This document shows, piece after piece, positions 10,112 through 18,942 of a stretch of 64,000 nucleotides of DNA. Within the stretch, counting starts at the first letter, position 1. Each line of letters opens with the position of its first letter. The DNA lies in NCBI RefSeq assembly GCF_014541205.1, contig NZ_CP061280.1:1504798-1568797 (forward strand), given 5' to 3'. Below the pieces are notes generated by a model. That model searched no databases. It had not been told where the DNA came from and saw only the letters and a list, made by a program, of their open reading frames with translations. Source of the DNA: Mannheimia bovis. Lineage in GTDB: Bacteria; Pseudomonadota; Gammaproteobacteria; Enterobacterales; Pasteurellaceae. The position numbers and the translations under genes are program-made.

Positions 10112-11155
10112 ATGCTAAAAAAAATTGGACAAGCGGTCATTTTTGGACTTTTTTGTGCATTTTTAATTTTGTTTGTTGCTCCGTTATTTCAATATAAAGG
10201 TAATGGATTCTCCTTTTTAGCATTAAATCAGAGAGAAATTGCAAGTTACAATCAAGCTGTAAGAATTGCATCGCCAGCAGTAGTAAATGTATATAACCGA
10301 AATTTTAGTGCTGAAAATTCAGCATTTGAAGTCAAAAATTTAGGCTCTGGCGTGATTATGAGTAATGATGGTTATATTTTAACGAATAAGCACGTTATTG
10401 ATGATGCTGATCAAATAGTTATTGCTTTACAAAGCGGTTTAATTTCAACAGACGTAAAATTAGTCGGTGCGGATTCTCTTACTGATCTAGCCGTACTCAA
10501 AATAGAGGCTGAAAATCTACCGACAATACCACAAAATCCCGAGCGAAAAATTGAAGTGGGAGATGTGGTTTTAGCCATCGGTAATCCGTTAAATCTAGGT
10601 CAGAGTATTACGCAAGGTATAGTGAGTGCTATCGGGAGAAATACCCTAACAGAAAGTGGGCGACAAAATTTTATCCAGACAGATGTATCTATCAATCAAG
10701 GTAATTCAGGTGGTGCATTAATTAATAGTGTAGGAGAGCTTATTGGTATTAATACTCTACGTTTAGGTAAAAATACCAATGAATTATCTGAAGGATTGAA
10801 TTTTGCTATTCCAATTAATCTGGCTGATCAAATTATGCAAAAAATTATTCGAGATGGTCGTGTAATTAGAGGATATTTCGGCGTCAGTACAGATTTATTT
10901 GATACAGCTAAAATGCAGGGCTATGAAAAGGGTGTAATTATTGGTGATGTAAGTGAAAATGGTCCGGCGGCTAAAGCAGGTATTCAAGCCGGGGATTTGA
11001 TTCTTAAAATCGGCAACGTTGAAGCATTATCACCTTCACAAATGATGGAGGCGTTAGCTGAAATGCAACCATACTCCACAGTTCGTGTGGTTGTTCAACG
11101 CGGTAGTCAATTATTAAATTTTGATGTAACGATTACTGAGTTACAAGCACAATAG
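10112..11155 (+). CDS. degS: Envelope-stress serine endopeptidase DegS
   Basis: A 347-aa HtrA-family protease (E. coli DegS 355 aa) anchored by one N-terminal membrane segment (residues about 7-26) and otherwise periplasmic. The catalytic triad is visible: H94 in TNKHVI, D125 in DSLTDLAVL and S199 in QGNSGGA. One C-terminal PDZ domain (about residues 255-345) is present, unlike DegP with two. In the family, PDZ binding of misfolded porin C-termini activates cleavage of the anti-sigma factor RseA. An uptake sequence (10129-10137) is embedded in the codons for the first ten residues (GQAVI). Confidence 0.9.
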   Translation: MLKKIGQAVIFGLFCAFLILFVAPLFQYKGNGFSFLALNQREIASYNQAVRIASPAVVNVYNRNFSAENSAFEVKNLGSGVIMSNDGYILTNKHVIDDADQIVIALQSGLISTDVKLVGADSLTDLAVLKIEAENLPTIPQNPERKIEVGDVVLAIGNPLNLGQSITQGIVSAIGRNTLTESGRQNFIQTDVSINQGNSGGALINSVGELIGINTLRLGKNTNELSEGLNFAIPINLADQIMQKIIRDGRVIRGYFGVSTDLFDTAKMQGYEKGVIIGDVSENGPAAKAGIQAGDLILKIGNVEALSPSQMMEALAEMQPYSTVRVVVQRGSQLLNFDVTITELQAQ

Positions 11156-11163
11156 GGTAAAGA

Positions 11164-11841
11164 ATGGAAAAAATAGTTATTACAGTTGATGGACCTAGTG
11201 GTGCTGGGAAAGGTACACTATGCCACGTTTTAGCAGAAAAACTAGGCTTTGATTTCTTGGATTCTGGGGCGTTATATCGAATTACTGCTTTGAGTGCAGT
11301 AAAAAAAGATATTGCATTGGATGATGATGAAAAACTAGCGGAACTAGGGCGTAATTTAAATATCCAATTTGTGCCTGTAAATGGTGAAATTAATGTAATT
11401 TTAGACGGTGAGAATGTTGGTGACCAAATTCGTACTGCACAAGCAGGTCAAAATGCCTCAAAAGTTGCAGCTTTCCCTAAAGTGAGAGAGGCATTATTAG
11501 AACGTCAAAGAGCATTTAGCACGGAAAAAGGATTAATTGCTGATGGACGAGATATGGGGACAGTTGTATTCCCAAATGCTAAAATTAAGCTCTTTTTAGA
11601 TGCAAGTGCAGAAGAACGTGCAAAAAGACGTGTAAAACAGTTGCAAGAAAAGGGATTTAATGCTAACTTTGACGAGATTTTAGCCGAGATAAAAGAGCGT
11701 GATTTTCGAGATAGAAATCGAGCTGTTGCTCCGCTTGTTCCGGCTAAAGATGCGTTAATTTTAGATTCTACGCATTTATCTATTGAAGATGTGATCCAAC
11801 AAGCGTTGAAGCATATTGGTCAATATAATATTAAATATTAG
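11164..11841 (+). CDS. cmk: Cytidylate kinase
   Basis: A 225-aa nucleoside monophosphate kinase. The P-loop is GPSGAGKGT near residues 10-18. DSGALYR (substrate contact), [11 protein letters not shown] and the [15 protein letters not shown] segments are typical of bacterial Cmk. It phosphorylates CMP and dCMP, recycling pyrimidines from RNA turnover and phospholipid synthesis. The ATG at 11164 lies 8 bases after the degS stop, so the two are probably co-transcribed. rpsA follows, the standard cmk-rpsA arrangement. Confidence 0.96.
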   Translation: MEKIVITVDGPSGAGKGTLCHVLAEKLGFDFLDSGALYRITALSAVKKDIALDDDEKLAELGRNLNIQFVPVNGEINVILDGENVGDQIRTAQAGQNASKVAAFPKVREALLERQRAFSTEKGLIADGRDMGTVVFPNAKIKLFLDASAEERAKRRVKQLQEKGFNANFDEILAEIKERDFRDRNRAVAPLVPAKDALILDSTHLSIEDVIQQALKHIGQYNIKY

Positions 11842-11936
11842 TTTTTGTCTGCCTTACATAGGAATTGTTTGGCTTTTATTACTAACCCCGTTTAACAAGA
11901 TGTTAGATGGATGTTTATTTTTAAAGAAGATTTATT

Positions 11937-13580
11937 ATGTCAGAATTATCGTTTGCTCAACTACTTGAAGAATCATTTGCAGCTACACCACGTTTAGGTG
12001 ATGTTGTTAAAGGTACTGTTGTTGCTATCCAAAAAGGTTTAGTGATTGTTGATACAGGTTTCAAATCTGAATCAGCTATCGATGCATCAGAATTTACTAA
12101 CGCACAAGGTGAGTTAGAAGTTCAAGTTGGTGATGAGGTAGATGTAGTACTTAAAGCTGTGGAAGATGGCTTCGGTGCAACAGTTGTTTCTCGTGGTGAT
12201 GCAAAACGTAACGAAGCTTGGATTGCTTTAGAGAAAGCATTCGAAGAGCAAGCTACTGTTATCGGTTTCGTAAATGGTAAAGTAAAAGGCGGTTTCACTG
12301 TTGAATTAAATGGTGTACGTGCGTTCTTACCAGGTTCATTAGTTGATACTCGTCCGGTTCGTGATTCTTTAAACTTAGAAGGTAAAGAGTACGAATTCAA
12401 AGTAATCAAATTAGACCAAAAACGTAACAACGTAGTGGTTTCTCGTCGTGCTGTAATCGAAACAGAAAGCAACCAAGATCGTGATGCTGTATTAGCGAAC
12501 TTAGTTGAAGGTTCAGAAGTTAAAGGTACAGTTAAAAACTTAACCGACTACGGTGCATTCGTAGATTTAGGTGGTGTTGACGGTTTATTACATATCACAG
12601 ATATGGCATGGAAACGTGTTAAACACCCAAGCGAAGTGGTTAATGTTGGTGACGAAGTTACTGTTAAAGTATTAAAATTCGACAAAGATAAAACCCGTGT
12701 ATCATTAGGCTTAAAACAATTAGGTCAAGATCCTTGGGCGGTAATCGCTGAAAACCACCCAGTAAACAGCAAATTAAGCGGTAAAGTAACTAACTTAACT
12801 GACTATGGCTGTTTCGTTGAAATTTTAGACGGTGTTGAAGGTTTAGTTCACGTTTCAGAAATGGACTGGACAAACAAAAACATCCACCCATCTAAAGTAG
12901 TTAATGTTGGTGATGTGGTTGAAGTAATGGTACTTGAAGTTGATGAAGAGCGTCGTCGTATCTCATTAGGTTTAAAACAATGTAAAGCAAACCCTTGGGA
13001 ACAATTCGCTGCAACGCATAACAAAAACGATAAAGTATCAGGTAAAATCAAATCAATTACTGATTTCGGTATCTTCATCGGTTTAGAAGGCGGTATTGAC
13101 GGTTTAGTTCACTTATCTGACATTTCTTGGAATGTTTCAGGTGAAGAAGCAGTTCGTAACTACAAAAAAGGTGACGAAGTTGAAGCTGTAGTTCTACAAG
13201 TTGATGCAGTGAAAGAGCGTATCTCTTTAGGTATCAAACAATTAGAATCTGATCCGTTCACAAACTTTGTTGATGGTGCGAAAAAAGGCGAAATCGTTTC
13301 TGCGACAGTAGTAGAAGTTGATGCTAAAGGTGCTAAAGTTGAATTAGCAGGTGGCGTTGAAGGCTATATCCGTGCAGCAGATTTAAACGGTGAAGTTGCT
13401 GTAAACGATACTGTTGAAGCAAAATACACCGGTGTAGATCGTAAATCACGTATCGTTCACTTATCTGTTCGTGCAAAAGACCAAGCTGAAGAGTCTGCGG
13501 CACTTGCTCAAGTGAACAAAGAAGAAGTTGCAGTACCTAACGCGTTTGCTGAAGCTTTCAAAGCTGCTAAAGGTGAATAA
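11937..13580 (+). CDS. rpsA: 30S ribosomal protein S1
   Basis: A 547-aa protein with six S1/OB-fold repeats; repeats 3-6 show the strongest pattern ([53 protein letters not shown]). E. coli S1 is 557 aa. S1 binds mRNA leaders and unwinds them for initiation. Codon use is strongly biased (GTT, GGT, CGT, AAA), as expected for a highly expressed gene. The 95-base leader (11842-11936) lacks a clear consensus ribosome site beyond AAAGAAGATTT, consistent with the known autoregulated rpsA leader, though I could not resolve its fold by eye. Confidence 0.98.
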   Translation: MSELSFAQLLEESFAATPRLGDVVKGTVVAIQKGLVIVDTGFKSESAIDASEFTNAQGELEVQVGDEVDVVLKAVEDGFGATVVSRGDAKRNEAWIALEKAFEEQATVIGFVNGKVKGGFTVELNGVRAFLPGSLVDTRPVRDSLNLEGKEYEFKVIKLDQKRNNVVVSRRAVIETESNQDRDAVLANLVEGSEVKGTVKNLTDYGAFVDLGGVDGLLHITDMAWKRVKHPSEVVNVGDEVTVKVLKFDKDKTRVSLGLKQLGQDPWAVIAENHPVNSKLSGKVTNLTDYGCFVEILDGVEGLVHVSEMDWTNKNIHPSKVVNVGDVVEVMVLEVDEERRRISLGLKQCKANPWEQFAATHNKNDKVSGKIKSITDFGIFIGLEGGIDGLVHLSDISWNVSGEEAVRNYKKGDEVEAVVLQVDAVKERISLGIKQLESDPFTNFVDGAKKGEIVSATVVEVDAKGAKVELAGGVEGYIRAADLNGEVAVNDTVEAKYTGVDRKSRIVHLSVRAKDQAEESAALAQVNKEEVAVPNAFAEAFKAAKGE

Positions 13581-13598
13581 TTAGGTTTAATTGATAAT

Positions 13599-13627
13599 AA
13601 ATGGGTATGTTTTCAACATACCCATTT
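13599..13627 (+). terminator. Hairpin after rpsA
   Basis: A perfect 13-bp stem, AAATGGGTATGTT (13599-13611) with AACATACCCATTT (13615-13627), loop TTC. No long T run follows, so it may be a terminator of moderate strength or an mRNA-end stabiliser separating rpsA from ihfB. Confidence 0.65.
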
Positions 13628-13706
13628 AAACTTGATGACCATTTTAAATAGTTATTTATAAAGAGTGATTATTTAAAATTGTTATGATGATTTTGATGAG
13701 GATGAT

Positions 13707-13988
13707 ATGACCAAATCTGAATTGATTGAGAGTTTGATTGCTAAAAATCCACATTTACAGACTAAAACCGTAGAAAATTGTGTAAAAGAGATTTTAGAGC
13801 ATTTGACACTGACAATGGAAAAAAATAAAAGGATTGAGATAAGAGGCTTTGGTAGTTTTTCATTACATTATCGTCAGCCTCGTATAGGACGCAATCCTAA
13901 AACAGGGGATAGCGTATCATTATCTGGAAAATATGTTCCTCATTTTAAAGCTGGTAAAGATTTAAAAGAACGGGTGGACTTAATTTAA
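13707..13988 (+). CDS. ihfB: Integration host factor subunit beta
   Basis: A 93-aa HU/IHF-family protein. [15 protein letters not shown] and the arm [31 protein letters not shown] are typical of IhfB. It dimerises with IhfA. The position after rpsA is conserved in gammaproteobacteria. In E. coli the two subunit genes are far apart, whereas here they lie within 5 kb because the pheST-ihfA and cmk-rpsA-ihfB blocks are adjacent. The start follows TGAGGATGAT. Confidence 0.97.
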   Translation: MTKSELIESLIAKNPHLQTKTVENCVKEILEHLTLTMEKNKRIEIRGFGSFSLHYRQPRIGRNPKTGDSVSLSGKYVPHFKAGKDLKERVDLI

Positions 13989-14027
13989 GTCTCACTCCTT
14001 GGAAACTTATGTAGTAAGGGAGATTGT

Positions 14028-14315
14028 ATGATTAAGTATATTTTAGGAATTTTAATTGTTATTGCAGTAATTATTGTTGCAATTACAATTGGGGCAAATA
14101 ATGATCAACTTATTACTTTCAATTATATTATTGCACAAAGTGAATTACGCCTATCAACCTTAGTAGCAATTTTATTTGGATTAGGGTTAATTTTAGGCTG
14201 GTTAGTAACAGGTATTTTTTACTTGAAAGTTAAAGTGCAAAATATCGCATTAAATCGTCGTGTAAAACGTCAAGCTCAACAGATAACTGAATTAACCACG
14301 CCAAAGGTTGAATAA
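14028..14315 (+). CDS. lapA: Lipopolysaccharide assembly protein LapA (DUF1049)
   Basis: A 95-aa inner-membrane protein with two hydrophobic segments (about residues 3-21 and 43-66) and a short basic cytoplasmic tail, as in YciS/LapA. LapA works with LapB in regulating LpxC turnover and coordinating LPS synthesis. The start follows AAGGGAGATTGT. It ends directly at the lapB ATG with no gap. Confidence 0.92.
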   Translation: MIKYILGILIVIAVIIVAITIGANNDQLITFNYIIAQSELRLSTLVAILFGLGLILGWLVTGIFYLKVKVQNIALNRRVKRQAQQITELTTPKVE

Positions 14316-15509
14316 ATGCTTGAATTATTGTTCCTTTTATTGCCTATTGCTGCATTATACGGTTGGTATATGGGGCAGCGTAGTGCAAAAAAGGACCAAG
14401 AAACTGTTAATAATAAGTTTTCCCGTGAATATGTTACAGGATTGAACTTTCTTTTATCTAATCAACAGGAAAAGGCGGTTGATCTTTTCCTTTCTATGCT
14501 ACAAAAGCAAGAATCTGAAAATCAAATTTCTACTGAATCCCAATTTGAAGCTGAATTAACCTTAGGTAATCTGTTTCGCTCAAGGGGGGAGGTAGATAGA
14601 GCCTTGCGTATTCATCAAGCCTTAGAAAATAATCCTGATTACTCATTTGAACAGAAATTATTAGCTAAACAACAGTTGGCTAAAGATTTTATGGCTGCAG
14701 GTTTTTATGATCGGGCAGAAAATTACTATATCTCATTAGTTGATGAACCTGAATTTGCTAAGCATTCATTATCTCAACTTACAGTGATTTATCAAAAGAC
14801 ACGAGAGTGGAAGAAAGCAATTAATGCTTCTGAAAAGTTATTAAAAATTTCGCCTGAAACAGATAAAATTCCGCTATCTCATTTTTACTGCGAATATGCA
14901 CAAGCGGTTAAATTTGAAGATAAAATTGCATTTTTAGAAGCATTAAACAAAGCCTTAGATTATTATCCTCAATCCACAAGAGCTTCAATAATGCTGGGGG
15001 ATTTCTATTTAGAACAGGAAGAGTTTATTAAAGCATTAGGTTATTTTGAGCAAATTTTACAGCAAGATCCCGATTATATTAGTGAAGTAATTGGACGAGT
15101 GAAACAGTGCTATGTCGCACTAAATGATCATAATGGCTATGAATTGTTCCTAATTAAAGCTAATCAAGTAAAGCATAATAGTAGTGTAGATATTGCATTA
15201 ACCGAATTTATTGAAGAAAAAGACGGTATTAATGCAGCACATTCTAAATTATACCAACAATTAAGTGCTTATCCGAGTTTGATTACGTTCCATCGTTTTA
15301 TTCGCTATCAAGCAGATTTTGCGGAAGAAGGAAATGGTAAAGAGAGCTTGGTACTATTGCATAATATGGTAGGTAACCAAATAAAAAGAGGCTTTCAATA
15401 TCGCTGCTTAAATTGTGGTTATCAAAGTTACCGCTTAATGTGGCAATGCCCATCTTGTAATCAATGGGAAAAAATTAAACCGGTACAGAGTATCGATGGT
15501 CTTATCTAA
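14316..15509 (+). CDS. lapB: Lipopolysaccharide assembly protein LapB (YciM)
   Basis: A 397-aa protein (E. coli 389 aa): an N-terminal membrane anchor (LELLFLLLPIAALYGWYMG), about nine TPR repeats, and a C-terminal rubredoxin-like metal site with two CxxC pairs (CLNC and CPSC). LapB is the adaptor that delivers LpxC to FtsH for proteolysis and so limits lipid A synthesis; it is controlled by YejM/PbgA. It starts on the base after the lapA stop and is followed 21 bases later by pyrF, the same order as E. coli lapA-lapB-pyrF-yciH. It contains an uptake sequence at 14900-14908. Confidence 0.95.
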   Translation: MLELLFLLLPIAALYGWYMGQRSAKKDQETVNNKFSREYVTGLNFLLSNQQEKAVDLFLSMLQKQESENQISTESQFEAELTLGNLFRSRGEVDRALRIHQALENNPDYSFEQKLLAKQQLAKDFMAAGFYDRAENYYISLVDEPEFAKHSLSQLTVIYQKTREWKKAINASEKLLKISPETDKIPLSHFYCEYAQAVKFEDKIAFLEALNKALDYYPQSTRASIMLGDFYLEQEEFIKALGYFEQILQQDPDYISEVIGRVKQCYVALNDHNGYELFLIKANQVKHNSSVDIALTEFIEEKDGINAAHSKLYQQLSAYPSLITFHRFIRYQADFAEEGNGKESLVLLHNMVGNQIKRGFQYRCLNCGYQSYRLMWQCPSCNQWEKIKPVQSIDGLI

Positions 15510-15530
15510 TAGAAAATTAAGGAGTTCAGT

Positions 15531-16226
15531 ATGAACAATAAAGTCATTGTTGCTTTAGATTATGAAACGGAACGTGAAGCATTGGAATTTGTGGACTTAG
15601 TTGATCCATCACTTTGTCGTTTAAAAGTAGGCAAAGAGATGTTTACAACATTAGGCACAAATTTTTTGAAACAATTACACGACCGTAAATTTGATGTATT
15701 CCTTGATTTAAAATATCACGATATTCCAAATACCGTTGCCCGTGCAGTACGCTCAGCGGCTGATTTAGGTGTATGGATGGTAGATTTACACGCATCCGGT
15801 GGTTTAAAAATGATGGAAGATGCGAAAAAAATCTTAGAGCCTTACGGCAAAGATGCTCCATTGTTGATTGCAGTTACGGTTTTAACCAGTATGGAAGACT
15901 TAGATTTATTGCAAATCGGCATTAATGCTTCGCCAATGGAACAGGTAATTCGTTTAGCTCATTTAGCACAACGTGCCGGTTTAGACGGTGTGGTATGTTC
16001 TCCGCAAGAGGTGGAAGTATTACGTACACATTGCGGTAATGATTTCAAATTAATCACTCCGGGTATTCGACCGGAAGGCAGTGATTTTGCCGATCAACGA
16101 CGTGTAATGACGCCAAAACAGGCAATAGAAACGGGCTCAGATTTCTTAGTGATTGGTCGTCCAATTACCCAAGCTGCAGATCCATTAGCAGTACTCAAAT
16201 CAATAAATCAATCCATTAATAGTTAA
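15531..16226 (+). CDS. pyrF: Orotidine 5'-phosphate decarboxylase
   Basis: A 231-aa TIM-barrel enzyme of the last step of UMP synthesis (OMP to UMP). The catalytic signature [10 protein letters not shown] near residues 60-70 carries the Asp-Lys-Asp network, and TPGIRP near residue 180 is the phosphate-binding loop. The start follows AAGGAGTTCAGT. It is separated from the downstream yciH by a terminator-like hairpin. Confidence 0.97.
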   Translation: MNNKVIVALDYETEREALEFVDLVDPSLCRLKVGKEMFTTLGTNFLKQLHDRKFDVFLDLKYHDIPNTVARAVRSAADLGVWMVDLHASGGLKMMEDAKKILEPYGKDAPLLIAVTVLTSMEDLDLLQIGINASPMEQVIRLAHLAQRAGLDGVVCSPQEVEVLRTHCGNDFKLITPGIRPEGSDFADQRRVMTPKQAIETGSDFLVIGRPITQAADPLAVLKSINQSINS

Positions 16227-16231
16227 TCAAT

Positions 16232-16255
16232 AAGGCGGAATTATCCGCCTTTTTA
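16232..16255 (+). terminator. Rho-independent terminator after pyrF
   Basis: AAGGCGGA (16232-16239), loop ATTA, TCCGCCTT (16244-16251), then a T run. It lies between pyrF and the broken yciH. Confidence 0.75.
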
Positions 16256-16261
16256 AATGAT

Positions 16262-16270
16262 ACAAGCGGT
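16262..16270 (+). repeat. DNA uptake signal sequence upstream of yciH
   Basis: Exact ACAAGCGGT followed by CGTATTTAAGG, directly after the pyrF terminator. Confidence 0.85.
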
Positions 16271-16293
16271 CGTATTTAAGGAAAAATTTACCA

Positions 16294-16604
16294 ATGGCAT
16301 TAGTTTATTCAACAGAAACCGGTAGAATAAAGCCGGAAATTATTCAAGAAGAACGCCCGAAAGGCGATGGGATTGTACGTATTCAACGTCAAACCAGTGG
16401 GCAAAAGGAAAAGGAGTTTGTGTTATTACCGGGCTTGATTTAGATGATAAAGCACTTAACTCACTCGCTTCAGAGCTGAAGCGTAAGTTAGGTTGTGGCG
16501 GTTCATTTAAAGAGGGAGTTATTGAGATTCAGGGCGATAACCGTGAACTCATTAAGCAAATTTTAGAAAGTAAAGGCTTTAAAGTAAAATTGTCTGGTGG
16601 CTAA
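16294..16604 (+). pseudogene. yciH: Frameshifted SUI1/YciH-family translation factor
   Basis: The ATG at 16294, after TTAAGGAAAAATTTACCA, begins a 49-codon frame ending at TAG 16441-16443: MALVYSTETGRIKPEI... to ...RIQRQTSGQK, typical of the YciH N-terminus. The remainder, KGKGVCVITGLDLDDKAL... to ...ILESKGFKVKLSGG, is intact in the -1 frame and stops at 16602-16604. Adding one A to the A4 run at 16403-16406 restores a continuous SUI1-like protein of about 103 aa, the normal length. So this is a one-base deletion (true mutation or assembly/sequencing error), or less likely a -1 frameshift site. YciH is the bacterial homologue of eIF1. Confidence 0.85.
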
Positions 16605-16605
16605 A

Positions 16606-16636
16606 AAATGGGGAAATCATTTTGATTTCCCCATTT
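16606..16636. terminator. Bidirectional terminator between yciH and ushA
   Basis: A 14-bp perfect stem, AAATGGGGAAATCA (16606-16619) with TGATTTCCCCATTT (16623-16636), loop TTT, with A-rich and T-containing flanks. It serves yciH (+) and ushA (-). Confidence 0.8.
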
Positions 16637-16644
16637 GTATTTAA

Positions 16645-18288
16645 TTATTTGAAAATAATGTCATTTTTCGGATCGTATTTGTCCGCTTCAATCACTTTAT
16701 TTTCTTCAAAGAATTTTTTCAGCATTTCCGCATCAATAAAGCCTGTATTCACATAAGTTGGGTGTTTTTTCAGTAATGGATAACCATCACCGCCTGCTGC
16801 GACGTAGTCAGGTAAAGAGACTTTATAGGTTTTGTTTTCATCAAATGCTTTGCCACCAATTTTTACATCAGAAATGGTTTTTGCATTACGATCAACCACC
16901 ATTGAAATACCTGCAAATTGTGGGTATGCACCTGTATCAACATCTTTCAATGCGATAGCAGTAATGGTCTCTAACAACTCTTTGCCTTTTAAATCAACAG
17001 TTGCAATCATATTACCGAATGGTTGAACAGTCAGTAGGTTTTTATAGGTTACTTTTCCTTCTTCAATCGAAGTACGAATACCGCCCGAGTTCATAATACC
17101 GATGTCTGCTTTTACACGTTCCATTTGAGATTGTGCAATTAAACGCCCTAGATTAGTTTGATGGAAACGAATGTGTTCACGTTTACCGTCTAATAAGCCC
17201 TTAACACTACCTACTTCAATATTAAGTTTTTGATCGCCTTCATCTTGATATTTTTTGAGTAATTGATAAGTGGCTTCATCGGCTTTAATTTCAGGTTGGT
17301 AGAGTTGATATTCTTTTGTGCCATCTTCTTTTTTGATGGTTTTTTTCAAGTTTACAGGAATTAACTCATATTTTACTAAAGTTGTTTTGCCGTTCTTAAA
17401 TTCAAAATCAGCTCGCCCTACAAATTTACCCCATTCGCCGGCTTGAACAATCCAAGAACCGTTTTGGAAATCCGGTTTACACTCTTCGCCCGGTGTGTAT
17501 TTGGCTTTGAATTGACCTTTATCATCAATACACACGGTATCGTGAGTATGTCCGCCAATAATTAAATCAAAAGCCCCTTTATCTAACGTACGAGCCATTG
17601 TTACATCGCCCGGTGCATTAGTACCGTGTTTACCGTCAAAGTAATAGCCCATATGAGTTAGGGCAATACGCACATCCGGCTTTTCAGTTTTGTTAATTTC
17701 TGCAAGTGTTGTTTTCGCAGTTTCAATCGGGTTTTTAAAGACCGCATTTTCAGTTACATCAGGATTACCTAGTTTTGCTGTATCTTCTGTAGTTAATCCA
17801 ACAACGGCAATTTTTAGACCGCCTCGTTCAAGCATAACGTAAGGTTTTACGATAGGCTTATCTGTTTTTTTATTAATAACGTTCGCAGAAATAAAAGGGA
17901 ATTTTGCCCATTGTTCTTGCATAGAGAGCACTTGGAGAGGGAAGTCAAACTCGTGATTACCTAACACCATTGCATCATAACCAATCGCATTCATACCATC
18001 AATATCAGGACGAGCGTTTTGCATATCCGATTCAGGCACGCCTGTATTAACATCACCCGCATTTAATACGACGACTGAACCGCCTTTTCCTTCTACTTCT
18101 TTGCGAATACCATCAATTAATGTCTTTTGTGCCGCTAAGCCATATTCGCCTTTATCATTTTGCCAAAAATGACCGTGTAAGTCATTGGTATGTAGCACAG
18201 TAAAACGGTAAGTTTTATCTGTTTCATACGCCATTGCAGAGGCTGAGCCTAGAATAGCGAGAGAAAGTAATGTTTTCTTAAAGTTCAT
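16645..18288 (-). CDS. ushA: Periplasmic UDP-sugar hydrolase/5'-nucleotidase
   Basis: A 547-aa protein aligning along its length with my recollection of E. coli UshA (550 aa). It has a cleavable signal peptide (cut after SASAMA). The metallophosphatase domain holds HTNDLHGHF, the GDVNTG metal region, GNHEFD and GGHTHD. A C-terminal nucleotide-binding domain ends with GGDGYP and VNTGFIDAEML. It hydrolyses extracellular nucleotides and UDP-sugars in the periplasm, feeding nucleoside uptake. The H. influenzae NAD nucleotidase NadN is a relative, but the segments here favour UshA. It follows dgkA by 37 bases on the same strand. Confidence 0.9.
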   Translation of the reverse strand: MNFKKTLLSLAILGSASAMAYETDKTYRFTVLHTNDLHGHFWQNDKGEYGLAAQKTLIDGIRKEVEGKGGSVVVLNAGDVNTGVPESDMQNARPDIDGMNAIGYDAMVLGNHEFDFPLQVLSMQEQWAKFPFISANVINKKTDKPIVKPYVMLERGGLKIAVVGLTTEDTAKLGNPDVTENAVFKNPIETAKTTLAEINKTEKPDVRIALTHMGYYFDGKHGTNAPGDVTMARTLDKGAFDLIIGGHTHDTVCIDDKGQFKAKYTPGEECKPDFQNGSWIVQAGEWGKFVGRADFEFKNGKTTLVKYELIPVNLKKTIKKEDGTKEYQLYQPEIKADEATYQLLKKYQDEGDQKLNIEVGSVKGLLDGKREHIRFHQTNLGRLIAQSQMERVKADIGIMNSGGIRTSIEEGKVTYKNLLTVQPFGNMIATVDLKGKELLETITAIALKDVDTGAYPQFAGISMVVDRNAKTISDVKIGGKAFDENKTYKVSLPDYVAAGGDGYPLLKKHPTYVNTGFIDAEMLKKFFEENKVIEADKYDPKNDIIFK

Positions 18289-18325
18289 AGAAATACCTCA
18301 GTAAATATGAGTGTTAAAAAAGGCA

Positions 18326-18688
18326 TTAAAAGAATAAAACCAATATCCAAGTAATTGCCAGTAAAATCATTGATAAAAACACAGCGGCTGAACCGAAATC
18401 TTTTGCTCTACCGGAGAGTTCGTGAAAGTCTGAACCAATGCGATCAACAACGGCTTCAACCGCACTATTGAGTAATTCAACAATTAATACTAGAAAAATT
18501 GTACCGATTAACAGTATTTTTTCAATATTTGTTTCACCTAGCATCAAGGCTAATGGAAATAGAATAATTGCACACCACAGTTCTTGGCGAAAAGCCGCTT
18601 CATTAATATAAGCAGCTTTTAAGCCTTTCATTGAATATTTTGTTGCGTTAATAACACGCTGAAAGTCAGCTTTATTTTTAGGTTTCAT
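18326..18688 (-). CDS. dgkA: Diacylglycerol kinase
   Basis: A 120-aa, three-membrane-segment protein of the small prokaryotic DgkA family. The signature ELLNSAVEAVVDRIG near residues 66-80 holds the catalytic and metal-binding acidic residues; EAAFRQE lies in the N-terminal amphipathic part. It phosphorylates diacylglycerol released by periplasmic glucan or LPS modification. It is the first gene of a likely dgkA-ushA transcript. Confidence 0.93.
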   Translation of the reverse strand: MKPKNKADFQRVINATKYSMKGLKAAYINEAAFRQELWCAIILFPLALMLGETNIEKILLIGTIFLVLIVELLNSAVEAVVDRIGSDFHELSGRAKDFGSAAVFLSMILLAITWILVLFF

Positions 18689-18827
18689 AAGTTGTTAGAT
18701 TAAGTAAATAAGTTAAAACGTTATTGTACTGAAAGAAAAGTTATCTTTAAAGAAACTTAGTATGAATAAAATAAATTAATCTGAAAATAGAAAAATCCAA
18801 CTTTCTGCAAAAAAATTTTAAAAAATG

Positions 18828-18836
18828 ACCGCTTGT
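18828..18836 (-). repeat. DNA uptake signal sequence in the dgkA-sstT gap
   Basis: Exact ACCGCTTGT preceded by AAAAATG. It lies in the 254-base divergent region between dgkA and sstT. Confidence 0.85.
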
Positions 18837-18872
18837 TTATTCCATATTGTCTGATTTTCGGCTAATCTACGA

Positions 18873-18914
18873 ACCTATTTTATTAGGTGGATAAATATTA
18901 TTTATCCTTTTTTA
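18873..18914 (+). promoter_or_regulatory. Tandem hairpins with a terminator-like T run in the sstT leader
   Basis: ACCTA (18873-18877) pairs with TAGGT (18884-18888). Immediately after, GGATAAAT (18889-18896) pairs with ATTTATCC (18900-18907), followed by TTTTTTATTTTTT. The second hairpin looks like an intrinsic terminator and ends about 30 bases before the sstT ATG. No gene upstream reads in this direction. A transcription attenuator is inferred; the ligand or signal is unknown. Confidence 0.45.
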
Positions 18915-18942
18915 TTTTTTGTCTTACAGAAGTGAAATTCTT

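Noticed and set aside
16294-16443. A genuine 49-aa gene at the yciH position, or programmed -1 frameshifting
   Set aside because: The second half of the family continues intact in the other frame, so a short gene is unlikely. No classic slippery heptamer such as AAAAAAG remains, and a single missing A is the simpler account.
18919-18942. TTG start for sstT
   Set aside because: It lies in the T-rich tail of a hairpin without a ribosome site; the ATG at 18943 fits the family.
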